From contig DATFPK010000062.1 in assembly GCA_035264885.1 (NCBI GenBank), forward strand, positions 1 to 8,046: DNA of 8,046 nucleotides, in the 5' to 3' direction. The notes beneath the pieces were generated by a model. It had not been told where the DNA came from. It saw nothing but the letters and a program-made list of their open reading frames with translations, and did not search any database. Below, in pieces: positions 1 through 6,699 of this stretch (positions within the stretch are counted from its first letter, which is position 1; the number at the start of each line of letters is the position of its first letter). The stretch is from DATFPK01 sp035264885. GTDB taxonomy: Bacteria > Actinomycetota > Thermoleophilia > Solirubrobacterales > 70-9. The translations under genes and the position numbers were made by a program.

Positions 1-1
1 A

Positions 2-1468
2 GCAACGCTTGCGGTCCGCACGGAGATCGTCGCCGAGCGGCCCGGCACTGGGCTCGAAGGTGACGCGGCCGGCAGCGGCATCCTCGGGGCGGCGCGTGAC
101 GGCCTCGCCGCCTTCGGCGGGATCGCCTCTCACCGCGACTCCCGTCTGGTGATCTCGCTCGCCGGGCTGCGGGCGATGATCCGGGGCGCCTGGCTCGGCC
201 TGGCCGTGCTGGCCGCGACCGGGTTCCTCGACATGGGGCGATCCGGGTTCGGCCTGCTTGCCGCGGCGGCGGGGGTCGGAGCGACCCTCGCGATCCCGGC
301 CGGGTCCCTGCTCGTGGGCTCGAGAAGGCTCGCGGCGGCTCTCGGGGCGAGCGTCGCGGTGATCGGACTCGCGCTGGTGGGCGTCGCTGTGGCGGGAACG
401 GCCTCGGCCGCACTGCTGCTGCTCGTCGTCTGGGGGGTCGCCATGGCCCTCGCCGACCTCTCCGCCACCGCGGTCCTCCCTCGGATCGCCGACGCACGGC
501 GCCTCGGGCACATGACGGCCATCACGGAGTCCTTCAAGCAGTCCATGGAGGGGACCGGCTCGGTCGTCGTGCCGCTGCTCGCCGCCATCCTGGGCGTGCG
601 CGGCGCGCTCGCCGGCCTCGGCGCGCTCGCGCCTCTGGCTGCGCTCGCCGCATGGCGAACCCTGGCCCAGGTCGACGCCGCCGCCGGTCGAAGGGTCGAG
701 CGGATCGACCTGATCCGCCGGGCGCCGCTCCTCCGGACGCTGCGAGTGGTCGAGCTCGAGGGCGTGGCCTCGGCGGCGCAACCTCGCCGGTTCGCCGCAG
801 GGGACGACGTCATCCGCGAGGGCGACCGGGACGCGCGAGCCTTCTTCGTCATCGCCAAGGGCGAGGCGGACGTGCTGGTGGAAGACCATCGTCTGCGCAC
901 CCTGGGGCCCGGAGCGTCCTTCGGCGAGATCGCCCTCCTCCACGGGATCCAGCGAACCGCCACTGTGCGGGCCCAGACCGAGCTGGAGCTCCTCGAGCTC
1001 GACCGCTCCGACTTCATCTGGGCGGTGACCGGGAGCGAGCAGTCCGGGCTCGTCAGGCGTCAGGCGCCGTCCGGGTCCGACCTCGTTGACCGGCCGCTCC
1101 AGGACGCGGTCAGCTGCGTCCCTTGGATCGCACGCCTCGACTCGGCGGTGATCGACCGGCTGGCGGAGCAGGCGCGACGCGATTCGGTCGGCGAAGGCGA
1201 CGTGCTCTGGACTCAGGGCGCCGAGGGCGACACCATGGCGATCCTGCTGTCCGGTGAGGTCACGGTCGAGCAGGGCGGGCGCGTCGAAGCGACGATCGGG
1301 CCGGGCGACTGGGTGGGAGAGGTCGCACTCCTCCATGACGTGCCGCGGACCGCCACGGTGCGGGCGAACACGCCGGTCACCTACTGCGAGCTGCAGCGCG
1401 ACCATGTCCGCGAGGCCTTCTCGGTGAGCGACGAGAGCCCGGCAGAGCTCGTCGAGCAGCTCGCCTGA
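2..1468 (+). CDS. MFS-type membrane protein with two C-terminal cyclic-nucleotide-binding domains (5' partial)
   Basis: The reading frame is open from the left edge, so the N-terminus is missing; 488 residues are visible. A GTG at 149 is in frame but lies inside the protein. Residues about 64-220 are rich in Ala, Leu, Val and Gly and form roughly five or six membrane segments, resembling the C-terminal half of a major facilitator transporter. A linker follows, then two cyclic-nucleotide-binding (CNB) domains at about 255-345 and 365-475. Each has a good phosphate-binding cassette: FGEIALL...RTATV (residues 308-323, Glu309 and Arg318) and VGEVALL...RTATV (438-453, Glu440 and Arg449). In this family the Glu and Arg contact the ribose and the cyclic phosphate. 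The likely role is a membrane carrier gated by cAMP or cGMP; the transported substrate cannot be read from the sequence. The MFS assignment rests on half a domain and is less sure than the CNB domains. It may be unrelated in function to the convergent lipid operon. Confidence 0.85.
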   Translation, partial: ATLAVRTEIVAERPGTGLEGDAAGSGILGAARDGLAAFGGIASHRDSRLVISLAGLRAMIRGAWLGLAVLAATGFLDMGRSGFGLLAAAAGVGATLAIPAGSLLVGSRRLAAALGASVAVIGLALVGVAVAGTASAALLLLVVWGVAMALADLSATAVLPRIADARRLGHMTAITESFKQSMEGTGSVVVPLLAAILGVRGALAGLGALAPLAALAAWRTLAQVDAAAGRRVERIDLIRRAPLLRTLRVVELEGVASAAQPRRFAAGDDVIREGDRDARAFFVIAKGEADVLVEDHRLRTLGPGASFGEIALLHGIQRTATVRAQTELELLELDRSDFIWAVTGSEQSGLVRRQAPSGSDLVDRPLQDAVSCVPWIARLDSAVIDRLAEQARRDSVGEGDVLWTQGAEGDTMAILLSGEVTVEQGGRVEATIGPGDWVGEVALLHDVPRTATVRANTPVTYCELQRDHVREAFSVSDESPAELVEQLA

Positions 1469-1472
1469 GCGA

Positions 1473-2294
1473 TCAGCCGGCGAGCACCTTGGCCGTGCCG
1501 GCGCCGTTCGCGGCGGGATCGCCCGGTCCGGCCCGGGCGACGGCATGCGCTCCGCCGTCCACATGGATCAGCTCGCCGCTGATCCCGCGGGAGGCGTCGG
1601 CGAACAGGAAGCACACGGCACCGGCGACCGGAGACGGGTCGGAGGTATCCCAGCCGAGCGGGGCCGCGTCGTCCCAGCCGCCTGCGAGCTCGTCGAAGCC
1701 CGAGATCCCGCTCGCGGCGGGGGAGCGGATCGGACCGGCGGAGACGAGATTCGAGCGGATCCCGCCGGGGCCGAGCTCGCGCGCGAGGTAGCGGTTGACC
1801 GCCTCGAGAGCCGCCTTCGAGACGCCCATCCAGTCATATGACGGCCAGGCGACGGAGGCGTCGAAGTCGAGCCCCACCAGGCTGCCCCCGTGCTCCATCA
1901 GCGGCGCCAGATGGCGAGCGAGGGCGGCGTAGGAATACGCGCTCGTCTGGAAGGCCTGCATCGCGCTCTCGGGCGGGGTCTGGAGGAACCGACCGCCGAT
2001 TGCGTCCTCCGGAGCGAACGCGATCGCGTGGAGGGCACCGTCGAGTCGGCCCCAGCGGCGCCCCAGCTCGTCCGCGAGGCCCGAGAGGTCGTCCTCCGAG
2101 TTCGCGTCGAGCTCCAGGACGTCGGGAGGGTCGGGAAGCCGGGCGGCGGTGCGCTCGGTCATCCGCCGTGCTCGCCCGAAGCCGGTGAGCAGCACCTCGG
2201 CGCCCGCGAGCTGCGCCTCGCGGGCGACGGCGAAGGCGATGCTCCGGCGGGTGAGGACACCCGTGAGCAGGAGCCGTTTGCCTTCGAGGTTCAC
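1473..2294 (-). CDS. fabI: Enoyl-[acyl-carrier-protein] reductase (NADH), FabI/InhA type
   Basis: FabI catalyses the last step of each elongation cycle, reducing trans-2-enoyl-ACP to acyl-ACP in the cytoplasm. The protein has 273 residues and a Rossmann SDR fold. The N-terminal TGVLTRRSIAF (residues 11-21) matches the SGIITDSSIAF dinucleotide loop of InhA. The FabI signature YxxMxxxK is present as Tyr153 and Lys160, and Phe144 corresponds to InhA Phe149. SNLVSAGPIR (181-190) and the C-terminal GELIHVDGGAH (240-250) are also typical. Two features are unusual. Ala90 occupies the place of the Ser (InhA Ser94) that is conserved in HSIGF. A 23-residue Ala/Gly/Pro-rich tail (251-273) extends past the usual end. 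The GTG start overlaps the dehydratase stop in a GTGA and is preceded by GGGAGG at 8 nt. This is the last gene of the operon and its stop lies 4 nt from the stop of the convergent gene. Confidence 0.95.
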   Translation of the reverse strand: MNLEGKRLLLTGVLTRRSIAFAVAREAQLAGAEVLLTGFGRARRMTERTAARLPDPPDVLELDANSEDDLSGLADELGRRWGRLDGALHAIAFAPEDAIGGRFLQTPPESAMQAFQTSAYSYAALARHLAPLMEHGGSLVGLDFDASVAWPSYDWMGVSKAALEAVNRYLARELGPGGIRSNLVSAGPIRSPAASGISGFDELAGGWDDAAPLGWDTSDPSPVAGAVCFLFADASRGISGELIHVDGGAHAVARAGPGDPAANGAGTAKVLAG

Positions 2295-2908
2295 GCCAGC
2301 AGCCTCCCGTCCTGAATCGGCGAGAGCTGATCGCCGGAGGCCTGACTCGCGGCGGCTCCGGATGAGTCCGCCGCGGGCGACCGCTCGGGCTGCTCAGGGG
2401 TCTGGCGCCGCCAGAGCACCACGATCTCCATCCGCGCCACCAGCTCGTCCTGCTGGTTCACGATCCGGACGGCCAGGGTGACCAGGCCGGCCTCGTCACC
2501 CAATGGACGCAAGCCCGCGACCTTCGCGCGAACACGGATCGTGTCGCCGAGGCCGACCGGGCGCTTCAGGACCGCCCCGTCCATCGAGCGCAGAGCCATC
2601 ACGACGCGCGGATCGATCGGGAGGAGGCCGAGCGCGTAGGAGATCACCAGCATCCCGTGCGCGATCCGGCGGCCGAAGGGGCTCTCCGCCGCCCAGGCCG
2701 CATCGGCGTGCTGCGGGTGCCAGTCGCCGGTGAGCGAGGCGAAGGAGACGACGTCGTACTCGGTGATCGTCCGCCCCGACGACTCCATCGCGTCTCCGAG
2801 CCGCAGGTCGTCGAAGTAAGGCGGCGCCTCGCGCCAGATGCCGTCGCGATCTCGGTCAGGCGGCGCGGAGGTCAGATCGCGGGGCGGCGCGGCGGTCTCG
2901 GGGTTCAC
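2291..2908 (-). CDS. MaoC-like (R)-hydroxyacyl dehydratase, probable FAS II dehydratase
   Basis: This is a hot-dog-fold protein of 205 residues in the MaoC / R-specific enoyl hydratase family. The core spans about 31-167. The family catalytic motif appears as LTGDWHPQHAD (59-69), with Asp62 and His67 as the expected catalytic pair. The usual Asn-Pro is His-Pro here, a variant found in other MaoC proteins. FGRRIAHGML (78-87) follows, as expected. Family members hydrate enoyl-CoA or dehydrate (3R)-hydroxyacyl-ACP, as HadB does in mycobacteria. Its place between FAS II genes, with no fabZ or fabA in the window, suggests that it performs the dehydration step. The N-terminal 28 and C-terminal 38 residues are polar, Pro/Asp/Arg- and Pro/Ser/Ala/Gln-rich, and look disordered; HadB-type proteins are nearer 140 residues. 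The GTG start has AAGGAG 6 nt upstream and overlaps the carboxyltransferase stop (GTGA). The frame stays open upstream, but that stretch is an antisense-like Arg/Pro/Gly artefact. The alternative role is a hydratase acting on CoA substrates. Confidence 0.85.
   Translation of the reverse strand: MNPETAAPPRDLTSAPPDRDRDGIWREAPPYFDDLRLGDAMESSGRTITEYDVVSFASLTGDWHPQHADAAWAAESPFGRRIAHGMLVISYALGLLPIDPRVVMALRSMDGAVLKRPVGLGDTIRVRAKVAGLRPLGDEAGLVTLAVRIVNQQDELVARMEIVVLWRRQTPEQPERSPAADSSGAAASQASGDQLSPIQDGRLLA
2303..2308 (-). promoter_or_regulatory. Ribosome binding site of fabI
   Basis: GGGAGG on the minus strand lies 8 nt before the GTG at 2294, inside the last codons of the dehydratase gene. It supports this GTG as the real start despite the 4-nt overlap. 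Confidence 0.7.
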
Positions 2909-4401
2909 GGGTGGCTCCTTTCGATTCCTGTCGTTCCAAGCACGGAGAGCGCCCAGACCAGGCGCCGGCGGGTGTCGCTGGGCGAGATCACCTCGTCGAC
3001 GTCCCCGGCGCCCGCGGCTACCTCGGCCCTCAGGTGCAGATCCGCGTACTCCTCGGCCAGGCGGTGGTGCTCGGCGACGGGGTCCTCGGCCTCGGCGATC
3101 GCGCGGCGGTGGACGATCCCGACGGCCTGGCGCGCGCCGAGGACGCCGATCTCGGCGGTGGGCCACGCCAGAGCGAGGTCCGCGCCCAGCCGCCGTGAGT
3201 TCATCGTGATGAAGCCGCCGCCGTAGGCCTTCCGCAGCACGACCGTCACCTTCGGGACGTGAGCGCTCGAGAAGGCGTGGAGAAGGCCGGCGCCGTGGCG
3301 GATCACCCCCATCCCCTCCTGCTTCGTGCCCGGCAGGAAGCCGGGCGTGTCGACCAGGACGACCAGCGGCAGCCCGAAGGCATCGCAGCGGCGGACGAAG
3401 CGGGAGGCCTTTTCCGAGGCGGCCGAGTCGATCGCCCCGCCCAGGTGGTGCGGCTGGTTCGCGATCACGCCGACCGGGTCGCCGTTAAGCCGGATCAGGG
3501 CGGTGACCATGTTCCGCGCCCACCGCGGAGACAGCTCGAGCATCGAGCTGCGGTCGGCGACCCGGCGGATCACCGAGCGGACGTCGTAGACCTTGCGGGG
3601 GTCGGTTGGGACGACCTCCCCAGGGTCGCCGCCGAGCGGCTCCTCCGGCAGGATCGGGTCGGGCGACAGGGCCGTGCTCTGGGGCAGATGGGCGACCAGC
3701 TCGCGCGCGAGCTCGACCGCTGCGGGCTCGTCCTCAGCCACCAGGTCGCAGACGCCGTTGCGGGAGTGCACGCGCGTGCCGCCGAGCTCGTCCATGGAGA
3801 CTTGCTCGCCCATCACCTCCTCCACCACGCCGGGTCCGGTGAGGAAGAGGCGCGAGCCCTCCACCATCACGACGAAGTCGGTGAGCGCCGGCGAGTAGGC
3901 GCCGCCGCCGGCAGAGGTCCCGGTGATCACGCTGATCTGAGGGACGCGGCCGGAGAGCGCCACGTGGGCGCGGAAGATGGCGCCGTAGCCGCCGAGGGCG
4001 GCCGCCCCCTCGTCGATCCGCGCGCCGCCCGAGGCGATGAAGCCGACCACGGGGGCTCCGGCGCGGCCGGCCAGCTCCAGGACGCGCACGATTGTCTCGG
4101 CCTGGGCCGTGCCAAGGGAGCCGCCGGCGAACGATTGGTCCTGCGCATAGCAGTAGACCGGGCGCCCGCCGATCTGCCCGGCGCCCGCCGCGACCCCGTC
4201 CCCGGGCGCCGAGCGCGCCGAGCGAGAGGCGATCCCGGTGCGGACGAGCTCCAGGGAGCCAGGGTCGCAGAGGCTCTCGAGCCGTCCCTCGGGAGTGAGC
4301 CGCACGGGCTCAGGAGCGGGCTCGTGGACCCGGGCGGGCGCCGGAACCTGGTCGCGGGTGGCGAGGGCGGGCCTCACGCCGACCACCACCAGCGGCGGCA
4401 A
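2905..4401 (-). CDS. accD: Acyl-CoA/acetyl-CoA carboxylase, carboxyltransferase beta chain (AccD/PccB family)
   Basis: This chain transfers CO2 from carboxybiotin to an acyl-CoA; in this operon the product is most likely malonyl-CoA for FabD. Numbered from the TTG at 4401 it has 498 residues, with both crotonase-like halves in one chain as in actinobacterial AccD and PccB. The N half carries SGGARIDEG (124-132) and GTSAGGGAY (161-169). The C half carries ANQP (314-317), ASEKASRFVRRCDAF (328-342), VDTPGFLPGT (350-359), RKAYGGGF (390-397) and LAWPTAEI (411-418). These GG-rich turns form the oxyanion holes in the family. There is no N-terminal Cys4 zinc finger of the E. coli AccD type. Biotin carboxylase and BCCP are absent from the window. 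The start is uncertain: no good Shine-Dalgarno precedes the TTG, and GTG codons at 4389, 4386 and 4377 are alternatives. Conserved sequence begins only near residue 34. The gap to fabF is 34 nt from the TTG, and the stop overlaps the next gene in a GTGA. Confidence 0.92.
   Translation of the reverse strand: MPPLVVVGVRPALATRDQVPAPARVHEPAPEPVRLTPEGRLESLCDPGSLELVRTGIASRSARSAPGDGVAAGAGQIGGRPVYCYAQDQSFAGGSLGTAQAETIVRVLELAGRAGAPVVGFIASGGARIDEGAAALGGYGAIFRAHVALSGRVPQISVITGTSAGGGAYSPALTDFVVMVEGSRLFLTGPGVVEEVMGEQVSMDELGGTRVHSRNGVCDLVAEDEPAAVELARELVAHLPQSTALSPDPILPEEPLGGDPGEVVPTDPRKVYDVRSVIRRVADRSSMLELSPRWARNMVTALIRLNGDPVGVIANQPHHLGGAIDSAASEKASRFVRRCDAFGLPLVVLVDTPGFLPGTKQEGMGVIRHGAGLLHAFSSAHVPKVTVVLRKAYGGGFITMNSRRLGADLALAWPTAEIGVLGARQAVGIVHRRAIAEAEDPVAEHHRLAEEYADLHLRAEVAAGAGDVDEVISPSDTRRRLVWALSVLGTTGIERSHP
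2915..2920 (-). promoter_or_regulatory. Ribosome binding site of the MaoC-like gene
   Basis: AAGGAG (AAAGGAG with the next base) on the minus strand lies 6 nt before the GTG at 2908. It fixes the start of the dehydratase gene and excludes the longer open frame upstream. Confidence 0.8.
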
Positions 4402-4435
4402 CGAAAACCGCCGCCGAATCGATCTCGGCGGCCGC

Positions 4436-5635
4436 TCACGCGGCCGCCTCGATGCAGAGCACGACGTTGTGGCCGCCGAATCCGAAGGAGTTTGAGATCC
4501 CGACGGCCGGATGGCCGTTGAGCGGCAGCTCCTTGCACTCGAGGGGGACGTAGTCGAGATCGAGATCCTCGTCCGGCTCCTCGAGGTTCAGCGTCGGCGG
4601 TGCGACCTTCGCTCGCAGCGCGCCCAGCGTCGCGACCGCCTCGACGGCACCCGCGGCCCCGAGCAGGTGCCCGATTGCGGACTTGGTCGACGAGGTGGGA
4701 ACCGTTCCTGCGTGCTCTCCGAGCGCGGTCTTCAGGGCCTCGGTCTCGGAGCGGTCGTTGAGCGGCGTGGACGTGCCGTGAGCGTTGACGTAAGTCAGAT
4801 CGCCGGGCTCGACCTCGGCGTCGGCGAGCGCCTTGCGGATCGCACGCGCCGCGCCCTCGCCGCTCGGCTCCGGCGCCGTCATGTGATGGGCGTCGGCGGT
4901 GGACCCGTACCCGGCCAGGTAGCCCAGGATCTCGGCACCGCGCAGCTCGGCGGTCTCGGCATCCTCCAGCACCAGGACGGCGGCCCCCTCGCCCATCACG
5001 AAGCCGTCGCGGCGCCGGTCGAAGGGGCGGGAGATGCCGGTCGGCGAGGTGGCCCCCATCTCGGCGAAGGCTGCGGTGGCGAGGTCGGTGATCGCGGCCT
5101 CGCTGCCTCCGGCGACACAGGCGATCGCATCGCCGTGCTCGACCATCCGGGCCGCGGCGCCAATCGCGTGGGCCCCGGCGGCACAGGCCGAAACCGTCCC
5201 GTAGCACTGGCCGCGGAGCTCATGCTCGATCGCGAGGGCGCCGGCGGCCGAGTTGGCCATCATCTGCGGCACGCAGTGGGGCGAAACGGCGCGCTGCCCC
5301 TTCTCGCGCAGCAGAATGTGCTCGCTCTCGATCGTCGAGAGCCCGCCGATTCCCGTCCCCATCACAGAGCCGATCTCGGCGCGGTCATATGGCGCCTGAT
5401 CGAGCCCGGCCTGGGCGATCGCTTCCCCAGCCGCGACCAGTGCGAGCTGGGTGAAGCGGTCGGTGCGACGGACCTGGCGGCGCGTCAGATGATCCGTCGG
5501 CTCGAACTCCGAGCAGCGGCCGAGGCCGTCGTCGATGCCCGATTCGCCGGCCTCCCAGCGCTCGCTGAGCGCCCCGGCCCCCACCCCGAGGGGCGTGACG
5601 GCGCCGACTCCGGTGATCGCGACGCGGCGGCTCAT
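4436..5635 (-). CDS. fabF: Beta-ketoacyl-[acyl-carrier-protein] synthase II
   Basis: FabF extends acyl-ACP by two carbons through decarboxylative condensation with malonyl-ACP; it is the elongating condensing enzyme of FAS II. The 399-residue thiolase-fold protein starts with the family opening RRVAITGVGAVTPLG (3-17). The full Cys-His-His triad is present: Cys151 in TVSACAAG, His286 in NAHGTST and His323 in IGHLLGA, with the conserved Lys318. The C-terminal gating loop SNSFGFGGHN (381-390) is intact. It is slightly shorter than E. coli FabF (about 413). The ATG overlaps the acpP stop in an ATGA and has little Shine-Dalgarno of its own, so translation is probably coupled to acpP. It is the only KAS I/II enzyme in the window and corresponds to KasA/KasB in the mycobacterial fabD-acpM-kasA-kasB-accD6 order. 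Confidence 0.97.
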   Translation of the reverse strand: MSRRVAITGVGAVTPLGVGAGALSERWEAGESGIDDGLGRCSEFEPTDHLTRRQVRRTDRFTQLALVAAGEAIAQAGLDQAPYDRAEIGSVMGTGIGGLSTIESEHILLREKGQRAVSPHCVPQMMANSAAGALAIEHELRGQCYGTVSACAAGAHAIGAAARMVEHGDAIACVAGGSEAAITDLATAAFAEMGATSPTGISRPFDRRRDGFVMGEGAAVLVLEDAETAELRGAEILGYLAGYGSTADAHHMTAPEPSGEGAARAIRKALADAEVEPGDLTYVNAHGTSTPLNDRSETEALKTALGEHAGTVPTSSTKSAIGHLLGAAGAVEAVATLGALRAKVAPPTLNLEEPDEDLDLDYVPLECKELPLNGHPAVGISNSFGFGGHNVVLCIEAAA

Positions 5636-5877
5636 GACTGCCGTGCGACGACGAAGTCGACGACGTCCTGGACGGTGACGATCTGATCCATGTCCTTGTC
5701 GGTGATCTCGACGCCGTACTCGTCCTCGATCACCTGGGAGAGCTCGACCAGATCGAGCGAGTCGATGTCGAGGTCCTCGAACCGGGACTCCGGCTTGACG
5801 TTCTCCGGCTCCTCGCCGAACTCGACCAGCGCCGTGATCACCCTCTCGGTGAGCTGGTCCTTGGTTGCGGTGGTCAT
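5632..5877 (-). CDS. acpP: Acyl carrier protein
   Basis: ACP is the small acidic protein that carries the growing acyl chain as a thioester on 4'-phosphopantetheine. The 81 residues are rich in Asp and Glu and predict the four-helix ACP fold. The attachment serine is Ser40 in LDIDSLDLVEL (36-46), matching the Asp-Ser-Leu signature read by holo-ACP synthase. The conserved acidic recognition helix that follows (VELSQVIEDEYG) is also present. It sits in the classic place directly before fabF, overlapping it by 4 nt. Unlike its neighbours it has a 36-nt spacer from fabG and a strong AAAGGAG, consistent with the higher protein level that ACP needs. Confidence 0.97.
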   Translation of the reverse strand: MTTATKDQLTERVITALVEFGEEPENVKPESRFEDLDIDSLDLVELSQVIEDEYGVEITDKDMDQIVTVQDVVDFVVARQS

Positions 5878-5884
5878 TTGGTGT

Positions 5885-5891
5885 CTCCTTT
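5885..5891 (-). promoter_or_regulatory. Ribosome binding site of acpP
   Basis: AAAGGAG on the minus strand lies 7 nt before the acpP ATG at 5877, within the 36-nt fabG-acpP spacer. It is as strong as any site in the operon and is not embedded in another gene. Confidence 0.8.
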
Positions 5892-5913
5892 CGTTCGAGT
5901 TTCTGTGGGGGCC

Positions 5914-6699
5914 TCAGGCGGACATGCCGCCGTCGACAGGAAGCACGACGCCGTTCACGTATGCCGCCTCGTCGGAGGCCAGGAAGCGGATGCAGGCCGC
6001 CACCTCCTCCGGGCTGCCGGGGCGGCGCGCGGGGATCGAGCCGAGCAGGCCGTCGGTGCCGTTAGAGGTGATCTCCCGGGTCAGCTCCGTCTCGATCAGG
6101 CCGGGGGCGACGGCGTTGACCGTGATTCCACGGCGCGCGACCTCGGCCGCGACCGTCCGGGTGAGCGCGATCAAGCCCGCCTTGGCGGCCGAGTAGTTGG
6201 CCTGGCCGGGATTCGCGCGCAGCCCGACGACCGAGGAGACGTTGATCACCCGGCCGAAGCGCTCGCGCATCATCGGCCCGAGCACGCCACGGGTGAGCCG
6301 GAAGGCCGCGGTCAGGTTGACATCGATCACGTGATTCCAGGCCTCGTCGCCGAGGCGCATCGAGAGGCCGTCGGCGGTGACGCCGGCGTTGTTGACCAGA
6401 ACCAGCACGGGACCGAGCTCGCGCGCGACCGCCGCGAGCATCTCGTCGGCGTCCGCATCCGCCGATACGTCGGCACCGAGGGCGAGGGCCCGGCCTCCGT
6501 CACTCTCGATCGAGGCGACGACGGACTCGGCGCCCGCCCGGTCGCGGCTGTAGTTGACGCCCACCGCCCAGCCATCCGCGGCGAGAGCGCGGGCGGTGGC
6601 AGCGCCGATGCCGCGCGAACCGCCGGTGACCAGGGCACACCCGGTCTCTTGCTGCGAGACGCGCTCGGACTGTGCGTTCTTCGTCGCGGCAGCGGTCAT
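5914..6699 (-). CDS. fabG: 3-oxoacyl-[acyl-carrier-protein] reductase
   Basis: FabG reduces beta-ketoacyl-ACP to (3R)-hydroxyacyl-ACP with NADPH. The 261-residue classical SDR has the nucleotide-binding TGGSRGIG (25-32), NNAG (103-106) and Asn128. The catalytic Ser156 is in INVSSVVG, with Tyr169 and Lys173 in NYSAAKAG. The C-terminal VNGVVLPVDGGMSA (248-261) is typical of FabG. The N-terminal 18 or so residues before the Rossmann strand are extra polar sequence compared with E. coli FabG. The ATG overlaps the fabH stop (ATGA) and has GGGAGGG 6 nt upstream. The reading frame continues open far upstream through fabH, but only as Arg/Gly-rich shadow. The SDR family is broad, so the assignment rests on the FabG-specific motifs together with its place between fabH and acpP. 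Confidence 0.95.
   Translation of the reverse strand: MTAAATKNAQSERVSQQETGCALVTGGSRGIGAATARALAADGWAVGVNYSRDRAGAESVVASIESDGGRALALGADVSADADADEMLAAVARELGPVLVLVNNAGVTADGLSMRLGDEAWNHVIDVNLTAAFRLTRGVLGPMMRERFGRVINVSSVVGLRANPGQANYSAAKAGLIALTRTVAAEVARRGITVNAVAPGLIETELTREITSNGTDGLLGSIPARRPGSPEEVAACIRFLASDEAAYVNGVVLPVDGGMSA

Noticed and set aside
149..1468. Taking GTG at 149 as the start of the transporter gene
   Set aside because: The frame is open to the left edge and a start here would cut off half the membrane domain; the gene is treated as partial.
2909..3166. Possible N-terminal extension of the MaoC-like protein to 291 residues
   Set aside because: The extra 86 residues are Arg/Pro/Gly shadow of the carboxyltransferase; AAGGAG directly before the GTG at 2908 marks the real start.
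2905..4401. Classification as E. coli-type AccD with a zinc finger, or as an AccA-AccD split enzyme
   Set aside because: There is no Cys4 zinc motif at the N-terminus, and both carboxyltransferase halves of the PccB type are present in one chain.
3259..5686. Long plus-strand open frames opposite the carboxyltransferase and fabF (3259-4521 and 4511-5686)
   Set aside because: They are antisense shadows of well-recognised genes. Their translations are Arg/Gly/Ala/Asp-rich with no family motif, as expected opposite GC-rich coding sequence.
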